This document shows, piece by piece, positions 45,147 to 54,020 of a stretch of 64,000 nucleotides of DNA; positions within the stretch are counted from its first letter, which is position 1; each line of letters begins with the position of its first letter. The stretch is from the NCBI GenBank assembly GCA_964483985.1, contig CAZADS010000093.1, forward strand, positions 1 through 64,000, written 5' to 3'. The notes beneath the pieces were generated by a model. It was not told the origin of the DNA, searched no databases, and was given only the letters and a program-made list of their open reading frames with translations. The stretch is from CAZADS01 sp964483985. Lineage in GTDB: Bacteria; Pseudomonadota; Alphaproteobacteria; Thalassobaculales; Thalassobaculaceae. A program made the translations under genes and the position numbers.

Positions 45147-46040
45147 ATGAGCATTTCGATAGACCGAGCTCACCTGCATTTTGTAGGTAAAGTGGATGGG
45201 ATCGATTTGCGCCAACCGCTCTCTAAGGCTGAGGCTATTCAATTAGACCGTGCTTTGGATAAATTTGGCGTTCTGATTTTCAGAAACCAAAATATTTCGG
45301 ATGAGCAACAAATTTTGTTCACCAAGAATTTTGGGAATATTGAATTAGCTATTGGGGGTAATGTAACTAAACCAGAAGAGCGCCGATTAAGCATTGAGTT
45401 AGCAGACGTCAGTAATCTTGATAAAAAAGGAAATCTTTTGGCTAGAGATGATAGGCGTCGAATGTTTAATTTAGGAAATCGTCTATGGCACTCGGATAGC
45501 TCGTACAGAGTGAAGCCGGCTAAATGTTCTCTTTTATCGTGCCGGTCGGTGCCTTCCAGTGGTGGTAATACAGAATTTGCATTTATGCCAGCAGCCTATG
45601 ATGCTCTATCGTCTGTTGCTAAAGCGGAAATTGAAAGTTTGGTTACCGAACATTCTCTTATTTATTCTCGCGGTAAACTGGGGTTCGTCGAATTTAACGA
45701 GGAGGAAAAGAAAACGTTTGCGCCTGTCCGTCATTCCTTGGTTAGGAAAAATGATCATACTGGGCGAAAATCTGTTTATTTATCTGCCCATATAGGAACT
45801 ATAGCAGGATGGCCAATGCCCGAAGCACGTGATTTCATTCGTGAACTAACCGAGCATGCTACACAAAAAGAATTTGTTTACGCGCATAAATGGTCAGTAG
45901 GTGATTTGGTTATCTGGGATAATCGGCAATGCATGCATAGGGTACGGCCATTTGACGATACGGGGGAGACTCGGGATATGCGTAGGACAACGGTTGCGGG
46001 AGAAAAACAAACAACAGAACAGGTAGCGGAAATCTATTAA
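45147..46040 (+). CDS. TauD/TfdA family 2-oxoglutarate dioxygenase
   Basis: Fe(II)/2-oxoglutarate dioxygenase, 297 residues from the ATG at 45147 (AGAGG about nine bases upstream; an earlier ATG at 45129 is possible). The facial triad is His/Asp in LWHSDSSYR and the distal His in CMHRVRPF, with the 2-oxoglutarate arginine in RDMRRTTV. Closest in feel to TfdA-type enzymes (2,4-D/alpha-ketoglutarate dioxygenase-like) given DNRQCMHR. Natural substrate unknown. Confidence 0.9.
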   Translation: MSISIDRAHLHFVGKVDGIDLRQPLSKAEAIQLDRALDKFGVLIFRNQNISDEQQILFTKNFGNIELAIGGNVTKPEERRLSIELADVSNLDKKGNLLARDDRRRMFNLGNRLWHSDSSYRVKPAKCSLLSCRSVPSSGGNTEFAFMPAAYDALSSVAKAEIESLVTEHSLIYSRGKLGFVEFNEEEKKTFAPVRHSLVRKNDHTGRKSVYLSAHIGTIAGWPMPEARDFIRELTEHATQKEFVYAHKWSVGDLVIWDNRQCMHRVRPFDDTGETRDMRRTTVAGEKQTTEQVAEIY

Positions 46041-46115
46041 AGTATCAATGTTGGTGATGGTTAAAAGAATTTTGTGTTGAATAGTCGTCTTAGCATTGCG
46101 TAGGAGAGATAAAAG

Positions 46116-46307
46116 ATGCCAACAAAGGTAAAACTATTGCTCACCGCAGTTGTAGCCCTAATAGGTGGAATTTCAGTCTGGTTGGAGGCTACCTTTTCGC
46201 AAGAAACGGTTGCGATGGTGATAGCGGGATTGGCGGTTTTTATGATTGTAGCCCTTTGGATGTTTCCAGAAGCGGGTGCTAAGGATGATAGCGAAGAGCC
46301 GCATTGA
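46116..46307 (+). CDS. Small two-segment membrane protein
   Basis: 63-residue protein with two hydrophobic segments (about 5-22 and 32-51) and a short acidic tail (KDDSEEPH). GGAGAG lies seven to eight bases before the ATG. No family recognised. It follows the dioxygenase by 75 bases and may be co-transcribed. An overlapping antisense frame is less likely because it has no ribosome-binding site and cysteine/serine-rich content. Confidence 0.6.
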   Translation: MPTKVKLLLTAVVALIGGISVWLEATFSQETVAMVIAGLAVFMIVALWMFPEAGAKDDSEEPH

Positions 46308-46362
46308 AAAAACGACAATTTTTACTGAGCTAAATTAAAAGCATTTTGTCAGTATTTTTCGA

Positions 46363-47226
46363 TTAGCTCTTGTGATCACGAATAAAAGGGTAAATACGTG
46401 TAAAATCCGAATTTGGTTCTTTTGCCTCCAAGTCAGCGAATAATTGAGCAACTTTTTGAGAAAGTCTCGCGGTCCTCCCGGAACTGCAGGCGCTTTCTAA
46501 GTAAAGGCGTACATCTTTTGCCATCATTTTTGTTGCAAATCCGCCATCATAGGCTTGGTTAACAACCCGATTAGGGAATTTATCCATTGTAGCAGTATTT
46601 CGCCCGCTGGATACGTTAACGACATCTAATATTGCCTGCATATCCAAACCATTAGCGGTGCCGAATGCAATAGCTTCACTGGTTGCAACCATCGCCGTTG
46701 CGGAAAGAAAATTGTTGAGCAATTTTACGGTTTGACCTTGGCCAGCTTCGGAACCAACATGGAACACGTTCTTTCCAAAGCATTGGAGCATGGGTTGGAA
46801 TCGCTCAAAGGAGGTTAAATTACAGCCGACCATAATGGCTAATGTGGCGGCCTCGGCACCCGCTATCCCGCCGGACACTGGGGCATCTATATATTCTATA
46901 CCATGTTCGCCGAAGCTTTTACCGGCTTGGCGTGCGTGAGAAATGCCTATGGTTGACGTGTCTATTACCGTTTTAACTTTTCGATTAGGAGTAGAAATAA
47001 ATTCCTCTGCAATTAATAAAGTATCAGGCCCCGCTGGAACGGATAAGATGATAGTTTCCACCAATGCTGCTACCTCGGAATTATTATTTGCAATCCTAGA
47101 GCGTTCTGGGGCTTTTTCGGTTGTGAATTTATCAGCTACCACCATAGCGTAGCCGCCTTTAGCCAAGTTTTTTGCCATGCGGCTTCCCATACTGCCCACA
47201 CCGATCCATCCTACTGTTTCAGGCAT
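46363..47226 (-). CDS. 3-hydroxyisobutyrate dehydrogenase family oxidoreductase
   Basis: Beta-hydroxyacid dehydrogenase, 287 residues, NAD(P)-dependent (includes MmsB and tartronate-semialdehyde reductase). Cofactor motif WIGVGSMGSRMAKNL; substrate-binding DAPVSGGIAGAEAATL; catalytic lysine in VKLLNNFLSATAM; cofactor/late motif GGFATKMMAKDVRL. Substrate cannot be fixed within the family. Stand-alone, divergent from the aldo/keto reductase gene. Confidence 0.9.
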   Translation of the reverse strand: MPETVGWIGVGSMGSRMAKNLAKGGYAMVVADKFTTEKAPERSRIANNNSEVAALVETIILSVPAGPDTLLIAEEFISTPNRKVKTVIDTSTIGISHARQAGKSFGEHGIEYIDAPVSGGIAGAEAATLAIMVGCNLTSFERFQPMLQCFGKNVFHVGSEAGQGQTVKLLNNFLSATAMVATSEAIAFGTANGLDMQAILDVVNVSSGRNTATMDKFPNRVVNQAYDGGFATKMMAKDVRLYLESACSSGRTARLSQKVAQLFADLEAKEPNSDFTRIYPFIRDHKS

Positions 47227-47383
47227 AATTCTTCCTTCCTTTTAAAATCCGTGACACATTGCAGTTGGTTTGGAGCTTGAACAAGAACACTTGCACTCTA
47301 TTAAGACAAAACGACCCAGTGATCGTAATTGTGTTTGTGAAATTAGCATTAAAGTACTGGTCGTTTAAAAGAAATGGCAAAAG

Positions 47384-48355
47384 ATGAAATACATAGTTCT
47401 AGGTAATAGTGGTCTTGAGGTAAGTGCCATATGTATCGGCGGGAATTCGTGGGGGGCTCGGGGAAAACGGGCTTGGGCTCCGTTCAATATGGAAGATAGT
47501 GCGCCGTTTTTCCGCCGAGCTTTAGATAACGGAATAAACTTTTTTGATACGGCCGACGCGTATAACCACGGTGAAAGTGAGCGAATTATAGGTGATACGC
47601 TAATTGGGTATGCGCCCCGAGAGGAGTTAGTGATTTCTACTAAAGTTGGGCTTCGAATGGCTTCTGGACCCAACCAATCGGGACTTGGTCGCAAACACTT
47701 AATGAAAAGTATAGATCAGCAACTTCGACGTCTAAAGACCGATTATATAGATTTATATCAAATTCATCGGTTGGATCATATTACTCCGATGGAGGAGATT
47801 CTAGAGACACTAACTGACATCGTAAAGGCTGGTAAAGTGCGCTATATAGGCGGGTCTACGATGCCAGCCTATAAATTTGCGCAGATGACCACACTCGCAC
47901 GTTCCAAAGGGTATTCCAGGCCCATTGCGATGCAAAATCTTTATAATTTAATACAACGCGAAGAAGAGCATGAAATGATCCCGCTCTGTTTGGAAGAAGG
48001 TGTCGGTTTGATTCCTTATAGTCCTCTGGCCCGGGGTGTTCTAGCTGGCAACAGGTCAGAACCAGGAAAAGGGAATACTGAGCGAGCCCAATTAGATGAT
48101 AGGGCTGATGCGTCCTTATTTAGAGCGAGCGACAGAAAGATAGTCAACTTACTGGTTTCTATTGCAAGCCGACGGAGTGCGAAGACATCTCAGATCGCTT
48201 TGGCGTGGTTGCTTTCTAAGTCGGTAATGGCTGCCCCAATTATAGGTACTACTCAATTAGAGCAGATCGATGACGCAGCTCAAGCAGTCGATATTAAACT
48301 TAGCCAAACGGATATTGCTAGGTTGGAAAAACCTTATGTTTTTAGAGCGGCATGA
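47384..48355 (+). CDS. Aldo/keto reductase
   Basis: (beta/alpha)8 NADPH oxidoreductase, 323 residues. The catalytic tetrad is visible: Asp/Tyr in FFDTADAYNHGESE, Lys in VISTKVG, and His in YQIHRLD. The C-terminal cofactor segment reads ASRRSAKTSQIALAWLL and APIIGTTQLEQIDD. Similar to the YajO/general-stress group of AKRs. Substrate unknown; no clear operon partner. Confidence 0.92.
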   Translation: MKYIVLGNSGLEVSAICIGGNSWGARGKRAWAPFNMEDSAPFFRRALDNGINFFDTADAYNHGESERIIGDTLIGYAPREELVISTKVGLRMASGPNQSGLGRKHLMKSIDQQLRRLKTDYIDLYQIHRLDHITPMEEILETLTDIVKAGKVRYIGGSTMPAYKFAQMTTLARSKGYSRPIAMQNLYNLIQREEEHEMIPLCLEEGVGLIPYSPLARGVLAGNRSEPGKGNTERAQLDDRADASLFRASDRKIVNLLVSIASRRSAKTSQIALAWLLSKSVMAAPIIGTTQLEQIDDAAQAVDIKLSQTDIARLEKPYVFRAA

Positions 48356-48563
48356 AAAATTTATCTTGGGTGCGATATTAATAGGGTAATTCTTGCGGTA
48401 ATTTACATTATAGATACTAGAATATAAGGCTTTTTAAGATAGGTAATGTCTATTATCTTGAATTTCCGCATCTTAGACTGAGTTGAGGAATTTGGTCACA
48501 ATTCAATTGATTATTACACACCATTTATGAGTTTTAAAATTTTTCAAATAAATACTGGGAATC

Positions 48564-49766
48564 ATGCATACAAACTCAAAACCATTGTCCAATATACGTG
48601 TTCTTGATATCGCGAGTTTTATTGCAGCGCCTCATGCGGCCACAATTATGGGAGAATTTGGTGCTGAGGTGATCAAAGTAGAGCATCCGAATGGAGGGGA
48701 TCCGTGGCGACGGTACGGCACCCAAACAGAGGATAGCAATCGTTCCCTCGCGTGGCTTACAGAAGCACGTAATAAGCGATCTATCACGTTAAATTTGAAA
48801 ACTAACAAAGGTGCTGGAATATTTAAACGTTTGGTAGCCACCTGCGATGTAGTATGCGAGAATTTCAGACCTGGTACGTTAGAGAAATGGGGTCTTGGTT
48901 GGGACGTTCTAAGTCAGATTAATCGAGGCCTCATATTACTTCGAGTATCGGGCTATGGACAGACTGGACCTTATAAAAATAGGCCGGGTTTTGCTCGAAT
49001 AGCCCACGCTTATGGCGGATTGACGCATCTTTCAGGCATGCTCGGAGAGACGCCTGTTACGCCTGGGTCAACGTCTCTTGGAGACTATATGACCGGTATG
49101 AATGGTTGTCTTGGGATAATGATGGCACTACGACATCGAGATGTCACAGGAGATGGCCAAGTAATTGATTGCGCTCTTTTTGAAAGTGTTTTTAGAGTTC
49201 TAGACGAATTGGTTCCTCGGTACGCTCGGGATGGGTTTATACGAGAGCCTGAGGGAGTAGGAACACTAAATGCATGCCCTCATGGGCATTTTCCAGCGTC
49301 GGATGGAAAATTTTTGGCCATTGCGTGTACCACTGACAAAATGTTTGAAAGGTTGACAGTTGCTATGGAGCGCCCAGATTTACTTACTGAATACGGAACA
49401 CAAAAAAAGAGGCTGGCCAATCGTACAATAGTTTTGGGGGAAATCGAATCTTGGACTAAATCAATGACGCGCGACGAAGTGGTTAGCATTTGTACAGAAA
49501 ACCATGTGCCGGCTGGTTCGGTAAATTCGATTGAGGATATTTTTAATGACCGTCATTTTTTGGCCAGAGAGGCCATGACTACGATACAGGTACCATCTCT
49601 AGGGCCCATAACTGTTCCGGCGGTATTTCCAAATTTATCACTCACACCAGGAGAGATAGAAACTTTGGGGCCTGAATTAGGGAACTCTAATGAATCTATA
49701 TATAAAGGAGATTTGGGTCTAACCAACGAGGAATTTGATGAATTGAAGGAAACAGGTGTGATATGA
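48564..49766 (+). CDS. CaiB/BaiF family CoA-transferase
   Basis: Second class III CoA-transferase of the window, 400 residues. N-terminal IRVLDIASFIAAPHAATIMGEFG and IKVEHPNGGDPWRRYG; ENFRPGTLEKWGLGWD; catalytic Asp in TSLGDYMTGMNG. The VPAGSVNSIEDIFNDRHFLAR C-terminal segment is typical. Its stop overlaps the start of the CitE-like lyase by four bases, so the two are translationally coupled and probably act in sequence: CoA activation of a hydroxy acid followed by its cleavage. Confidence 0.92.
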   Translation: MHTNSKPLSNIRVLDIASFIAAPHAATIMGEFGAEVIKVEHPNGGDPWRRYGTQTEDSNRSLAWLTEARNKRSITLNLKTNKGAGIFKRLVATCDVVCENFRPGTLEKWGLGWDVLSQINRGLILLRVSGYGQTGPYKNRPGFARIAHAYGGLTHLSGMLGETPVTPGSTSLGDYMTGMNGCLGIMMALRHRDVTGDGQVIDCALFESVFRVLDELVPRYARDGFIREPEGVGTLNACPHGHFPASDGKFLAIACTTDKMFERLTVAMERPDLLTEYGTQKKRLANRTIVLGEIESWTKSMTRDEVVSICTENHVPAGSVNSIEDIFNDRHFLAREAMTTIQVPSLGPITVPAVFPNLSLTPGEIETLGPELGNSNESIYKGDLGLTNEEFDELKETGVI

Positions 49767-50650
49767 GACGCGAAAACGCGAATCGAACGTACCTTTTTGT
49801 CCCAGCAAATCACAGTAGCCGCGTTGACAAGGCGCTTGGTTTAGGCGCTGATGCTGTTATTTTTGACCTTGAAGATGCTGTTGCTATTTCTGAAAAAGTA
49901 GCAACGCGATCTGTTATCAACGAAATTCTCCGACGCCCGCGGTCGTGCGCAGCTTACGTCAGAGTAAATGCATATGATACGGATTTCTGTTACGGCGATA
50001 TTTGTGCAATATTATCCTCTTGCTTAGATGGTGTTGTCCTACCGAAATTGGAATCGGTCGAAGATTTGAAATCGGTAGACTGGCTATTATCTAATTTGGA
50101 AGAACAAAGAGGTATCACGAAAGGTTCTACGGACCTTATGCCGATTATTGAAACTGCATCCGGTGCTGTCAACGTCAGGGATATGGCTAAAGCAGGAACT
50201 CGTGTTCAACGTTTTGCATTTGGAGGGGGTGACTATACCCGTGATCTGGGAATTCATTGGTCACTCGGGGAGGATGAGCTTTTGTCCATTAGGTCGGAAC
50301 TCGTGCTGGCATCTCGGTTTGGAAAATTAGAACCGCCCGTGGACACCGTTTTTATTCATCTTAACGAAACTGAAGCATTTCGTGCGTCGTGTGAAACTGC
50401 TCGAGACCTTGGGTTTCAGGGAAAAATGTGTATTCATCCCAATCAGGTTGCAGTAAGCAATGATGTGTTTACACCAGACCCAGAAACGGTTGCTTGGTCT
50501 AGAAAGATCGTTCAAGCGTTTACAGAAGCGGAAAAGTCTGGCGTAGCGTCAATTCAGGTTGATGGATATTTCGTAGATTATCCTATTGTGGAGAAAGCTC
50601 AGCGGACGTTAGATTTAGCAAACTTGCTTACTAGGCTTTCCAGCAAATAG
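49763..50650 (+). CDS. HpcH/HpaI-type CoA ester lyase (CitE-like)
   Basis: Citrate-lyase-beta-like protein, 295 residues, TIM-barrel. Motifs: RTYLFVPANHSSRVDKAL, ADAVIFDLEDAV, the substrate/CoA arginine in AYVRVNAYDT, the metal-binding Glu in PIIETASGAV and Asp in FGGGDYTRDLG, and KMCIHPNQV. Family members cleave or form malyl-CoA, citramalyl-CoA or related 3-hydroxyacyl-CoAs. With the upstream CoA-transferase it forms a plausible two-step route yielding an acyl-CoA plus glyoxylate or pyruvate. Confidence 0.92.
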   Translation: MRRENANRTYLFVPANHSSRVDKALGLGADAVIFDLEDAVAISEKVATRSVINEILRRPRSCAAYVRVNAYDTDFCYGDICAILSSCLDGVVLPKLESVEDLKSVDWLLSNLEEQRGITKGSTDLMPIIETASGAVNVRDMAKAGTRVQRFAFGGGDYTRDLGIHWSLGEDELLSIRSELVLASRFGKLEPPVDTVFIHLNETEAFRASCETARDLGFQGKMCIHPNQVAVSNDVFTPDPETVAWSRKIVQAFTEAEKSGVASIQVDGYFVDYPIVEKAQRTLDLANLLTRLSSK

Positions 50651-50717
50651 GAAATCTTTATGATTAGAACTACTTGGATTAAAAACAGAGTTTAAAGTTA
50701 AGTGGTACAGGTGAATT

Positions 50718-51428
50718 TTGGCACAACATAGACAAAGCTTTAGCGTGTTTTTTGCGCTGCTATTTTCCGTAGTGTTTGCTTGTGTCACTGTTGACGCCGC
50801 AAGTGCGATGAAGAAGGTTAAACAAACTATTAATCCATTCGTTCTATATGGCAAAGAAATTCATTTCGACGTGTACCGGGAAGGTAAAAAAGTTGGCACC
50901 CATCAGGTAACTTTCTCAGGTACATTAGATGATTTGAAAGTTGAGAGCCTTTTTACCCTTAAAATTAAAATTCTTTTCATAGAAGCTTACTATTATGAAT
51001 ATCAGTCTCTATCACGCTGGATAAACGGAGTATTGACAAGTTTAAAGGCTAGCGTGGACGATGACGGAGAAAAATCATTTGTTGAGGCTTCCAGAAAGGG
51101 AAACAAAATAATCGTCAAAAATTCACAAAATACGTTCTCTTCATCCATCCCTCTATTTCCAACCAACCACTGGCATCCCGGAGTTCTTAACCAAGAGTTT
51201 GTATTGAATACCCTAACTGGTAGCCTAAATGCCGTGAAAATCATTGCCAAGGGCCGAGAAGATATCCTTACCGAACGAGGTAGTATTTTAGCGACCCGGT
51301 ATGCATATACGGGAGATCTAGATACTGAAATTTGGTACGATGACGCGGGCCACTGGGTCGGAATGCAGTTTAAAGGAACCGATGGAACATTAATTAAATA
51401 TGTTTGTCGCGCATGTTTAGGAGCTTAA
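50718..51428 (+). CDS. DUF6134 family secreted protein
   Basis: 236-residue protein with TTG start (AGGTGA just upstream) and a signal peptide (hydrophobic about 8-27, cleavage near VDA/AS). The mature part resembles DUF6134: YGKEIHFDVYREGKKVGTHQVTF, the repeated beta-strands ending in HWHPGVLNQEFVLNTLTG, and a C-terminal WYDDAGHWVGMQFKGTDGT with a final CRACLGA. Function unknown; probably a periplasmic beta-rich protein. It precedes an SDR gene by 20 bases. Confidence 0.8.
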   Translation: MAQHRQSFSVFFALLFSVVFACVTVDAASAMKKVKQTINPFVLYGKEIHFDVYREGKKVGTHQVTFSGTLDDLKVESLFTLKIKILFIEAYYYEYQSLSRWINGVLTSLKASVDDDGEKSFVEASRKGNKIIVKNSQNTFSSSIPLFPTNHWHPGVLNQEFVLNTLTGSLNAVKIIAKGREDILTERGSILATRYAYTGDLDTEIWYDDAGHWVGMQFKGTDGTLIKYVCRACLGA

Positions 51429-51448
51429 CTGGAAACGGAAATTAGAAT

Positions 51449-52204
51449 TTGTATGATGAGACTGATAGGACGGTATGGCTGACAGGTGCCGGAAAGGGTA
51501 TTGGGAGGGCATTAGCTTTAAAGTTAGCAAAAGAGGGGTGGCAAGTTGCAGTCAGCTCACGGACAATTGAGGATCTTAATAGTCTAAAGGCTGAAGATAT
51601 CACTGGAAAAATCCACGCTTTCCCAATGGATGCAACTGACCCTTGTGTTACGAGAACGACTTTTCAGTCGATAGAGGATCAATTTGGGCCTCTGGATTTA
51701 GTGATTTTAAACGCTGGAACGCATATTTCAATGACGGCGGAGTCGTTCTCCACCGATACAATACGACATTTATTGGAAGTGAATTTCATGGGTGTGGTCT
51801 ATGGACTCTCCGAAGTTATTCCACGTTTCATGGAACGCAAACGAGGCCACATTGTTGTTGTGGCGTCTTTGGCAGGTTATCGTGGATTACCAACAGCGGC
51901 GGCCTATGGTCCTACTAAGGCTGCGCTGATTAATATGTGCGAATCGCTCTATCTGGAATTGAAGGGCCATGGCGTTAAATTATCCTTGGTTAACCCTGGC
52001 TTTGTTAAGACGCCGCTCACTGATAAGAATAATTTCAAAATGCCATTCTTGATTTCTGCAACGGAAGCGGCCGATCATATATTCAACGGAATGAAGAAAT
52101 ATGATTTCGAGATAACTTTTCCAAAACGGTTTTCTATCATAATGAAAATATTACGGATCCTCCCAATTTCCCTGTTTTTCTTTTTTGCACGAAGAATGAC
52201 ATGA
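51449..52204 (+). CDS. Short-chain dehydrogenase/reductase
   Basis: Classical SDR, 251 residues from a TTG start (GGAAACGGAA upstream). Cofactor motif WLTGAGKGIGRAL; NAG motif VILNAGTH; catalytic Ser and Y-x-x-x-K in ASLAGYRGLPTAAAYGPTKAA. The C terminus ends in a hydrophobic run (ILPISLFFFFARRM), so membrane association is likely. An SDR is also part of the sigma-E regulon of R. sphaeroides next to cfa-like genes, so this gene may belong functionally to the neighbouring lipid locus, as inference. Confidence 0.88.
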   Translation: MYDETDRTVWLTGAGKGIGRALALKLAKEGWQVAVSSRTIEDLNSLKAEDITGKIHAFPMDATDPCVTRTTFQSIEDQFGPLDLVILNAGTHISMTAESFSTDTIRHLLEVNFMGVVYGLSEVIPRFMERKRGHIVVVASLAGYRGLPTAAAYGPTKAALINMCESLYLELKGHGVKLSLVNPGFVKTPLTDKNNFKMPFLISATEAADHIFNGMKKYDFEITFPKRFSIIMKILRILPISLFFFFARRMT

Positions 52205-52667
52205 AAGAGCAACGTTTCTGGTGTATCGGCCTTTTGGCCATGTTTGAACTAAAGGCATTCGACGTTCAGGTGATTTTATAAAGGTCTTAGCTTACTTGTC
52301 GAGGAGCCGTTATTTGAATTAGATGGAGGTAGCTTCAACATTTGCTTTAGAAACCTAAGAATGGCGACTCTAATATTGGCTCTAAATTTTCCTACACAAA
52401 CTTCGTTTAGAATAATACTTCCGACGTTGTAACAGCATCCAAACGTTAAATCTAACTTGGATGGTATTATAACGCGAGGTGAGTTTAATACCGTAATGCC
52501 AATTCAACTCAACTCCATACAGCTTTTCTCGTGCAATTCCCATCATGTTTTCGGTTTTGTTAATATAATAGTGCTTGTCAATTAGCTTTGGTTCTCGAAA
52601 TATGTCGCTTATTTATTTTTTTGTATTCAAAATATCATTAATGCTTAGTCGAACCCGCACCCCTTTC
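52205..52667. other. Intergenic region between convergent SDR and GPH transporter genes
   Basis: 463 bases between convergent genes. A short GGCC-TTTT-GGCC hairpin lies at 52228-52239. On the minus strand a 54-codon open frame (52382-52546) has a fairly protein-like composition but no recognised homology and no clear ribosome-binding site; it could be a gene remnant. Nothing else was found. Confidence 0.35.
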
Positions 52668-54020
52668 TCAAATCATGTTTTCACATCCGTTTCGTTCTTT
52701 CCGTGAATTTAGACGGCGTCGAATTATCGAGTGTCTTTTGGACGTAAGCGGAAAGTCCCAAATTATAATTATAGAGCTAATTTTGATTATTATGGGTATC
52801 AAAGAATAGATTACAGTCAATAATAACGTGCTGAATTTCGTTGGCGCTGTCGGGTCAAAACCAACGAATTCCAATATCGGAAGCGCAATCCCAACGCTGA
52901 TAGCTAAAGCGAATTTTGTTGCCATTCCCCACAACGCAAATAATAAACCCGCGCGAGTTTCGTAAAATTTTAGCGCATGGTAGTCAACGACATCGGCTTG
53001 TATAGATGGAGGAAGAGCAAGGTCGGCGCCAAGCGCTATGCCTGTTACAACGCATATAATTCCGAATATTACTAATTGTCCTGATGAGACAATTAGTACA
53101 AATAAAAAAGCAAGGCATGCGGCTGCCATTGCCAAACACCAGATCTTGTGCTTCCCAAATCTCTTGCTTAGGTAAAGCCATAATGGCATCGATAAAACAG
53201 CCGCAAGGAAATACACCATCACAAATATTGCTCGCTGTATTGGCGTTGCGCCGAGTTGGTGTTCTAAATATATAAAGAAAAGAGCGGCTGGAATTCCATT
53301 AGCTATTCCATTTAAAAACCACGCGGTTAATAGCCTTAAAAAAGGTTTATTTTTACCTAATGCTTTGGCGTTAGCTTTTATTTGACTGGTAGATCGGTTG
53401 GGCCTGATTAACGAACGATCGGGCACACGCAAAAGCAAGAATGGAAAAGTCACAATGCCCAAAATAATAGCACCCCAGGCAAGCGCGCCGATGGCCTTCG
53501 TTTCTGACCAACCCATGGTGGTGGCCCCAGCAATCAGTGAACCTGCTGCGAGGATGCCGACTAATCCTGTTGCCTCACGCCAAGTCGTTATTTTCGTTCG
53601 TTCGTGATAATCGGTAGCCAGTTCGGCTCCCCACGCTAGATAGGGAACAGTAACCATTGTCCAACCAACATATAAAATAATCGACCACGTTAAAAGATAC
53701 CAACTATCAATAGATACCGGTGGTTGTAATAATTTGAATAATCCAATTCCCGCAATAAAAGCACCAACGCAAATCCAGGGTTTCCGAAAATTGCCGTGCA
53801 ATGGGAAACGGTCGCTGATTTCACCTATTATAGGATCAGTAATAGTGTCAAAAAGTCTAGCGATAAGTAGGATTGCTCCCGTTGTTGCCAGCCCTAAACC
53901 TAAATGCACTCCATAAAAAGCGGGAAGATAAATATAGATAGGAATAGTTGGCAATGAAACGGCAAAGGCTGGAACAGCGTATGACGCTAATAACGACCAT
54001 CTGGGGGCCTTTTTATTCAT
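52668..54020 (-). CDS. MFS transporter, GPH (melibiose-permease-like) family
   Basis: Cation-sugar-symporter-like membrane protein, 450 residues, twelve predicted membrane segments. Family hallmarks: IARLFDTITDPIIGEISDR near 52-70 and the cytoplasmic GNFRKPWICVGA segment. In this setting, coupled to cyclopropane-synthase-like and flavoprotein genes, a sugar substrate is doubtful; related MFS proteins occur beside lipid-modification genes in R. sphaeroides. It overlaps the methyltransferase gene by four bases. Confidence 0.88.
   Translation of the reverse strand: MNKKAPRWSLLASYAVPAFAVSLPTIPIYIYLPAFYGVHLGLGLATTGAILLIARLFDTITDPIIGEISDRFPLHGNFRKPWICVGAFIAGIGLFKLLQPPVSIDSWYLLTWSIILYVGWTMVTVPYLAWGAELATDYHERTKITTWREATGLVGILAAGSLIAGATTMGWSETKAIGALAWGAIILGIVTFPFLLLRVPDRSLIRPNRSTSQIKANAKALGKNKPFLRLLTAWFLNGIANGIPAALFFIYLEHQLGATPIQRAIFVMVYFLAAVLSMPLWLYLSKRFGKHKIWCLAMAAACLAFLFVLIVSSGQLVIFGIICVVTGIALGADLALPPSIQADVVDYHALKFYETRAGLLFALWGMATKFALAISVGIALPILEFVGFDPTAPTKFSTLLLTVIYSLIPIIIKISSIIIIWDFPLTSKRHSIIRRRLNSRKERNGCENMI

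Noticed and set aside
46061..46318. 85-codon minus-strand frame overlapping the small membrane protein
   Set aside because: No ribosome-binding site; the plus-strand 63-codon frame has GGAGAG at good spacing and a membrane-protein pattern.
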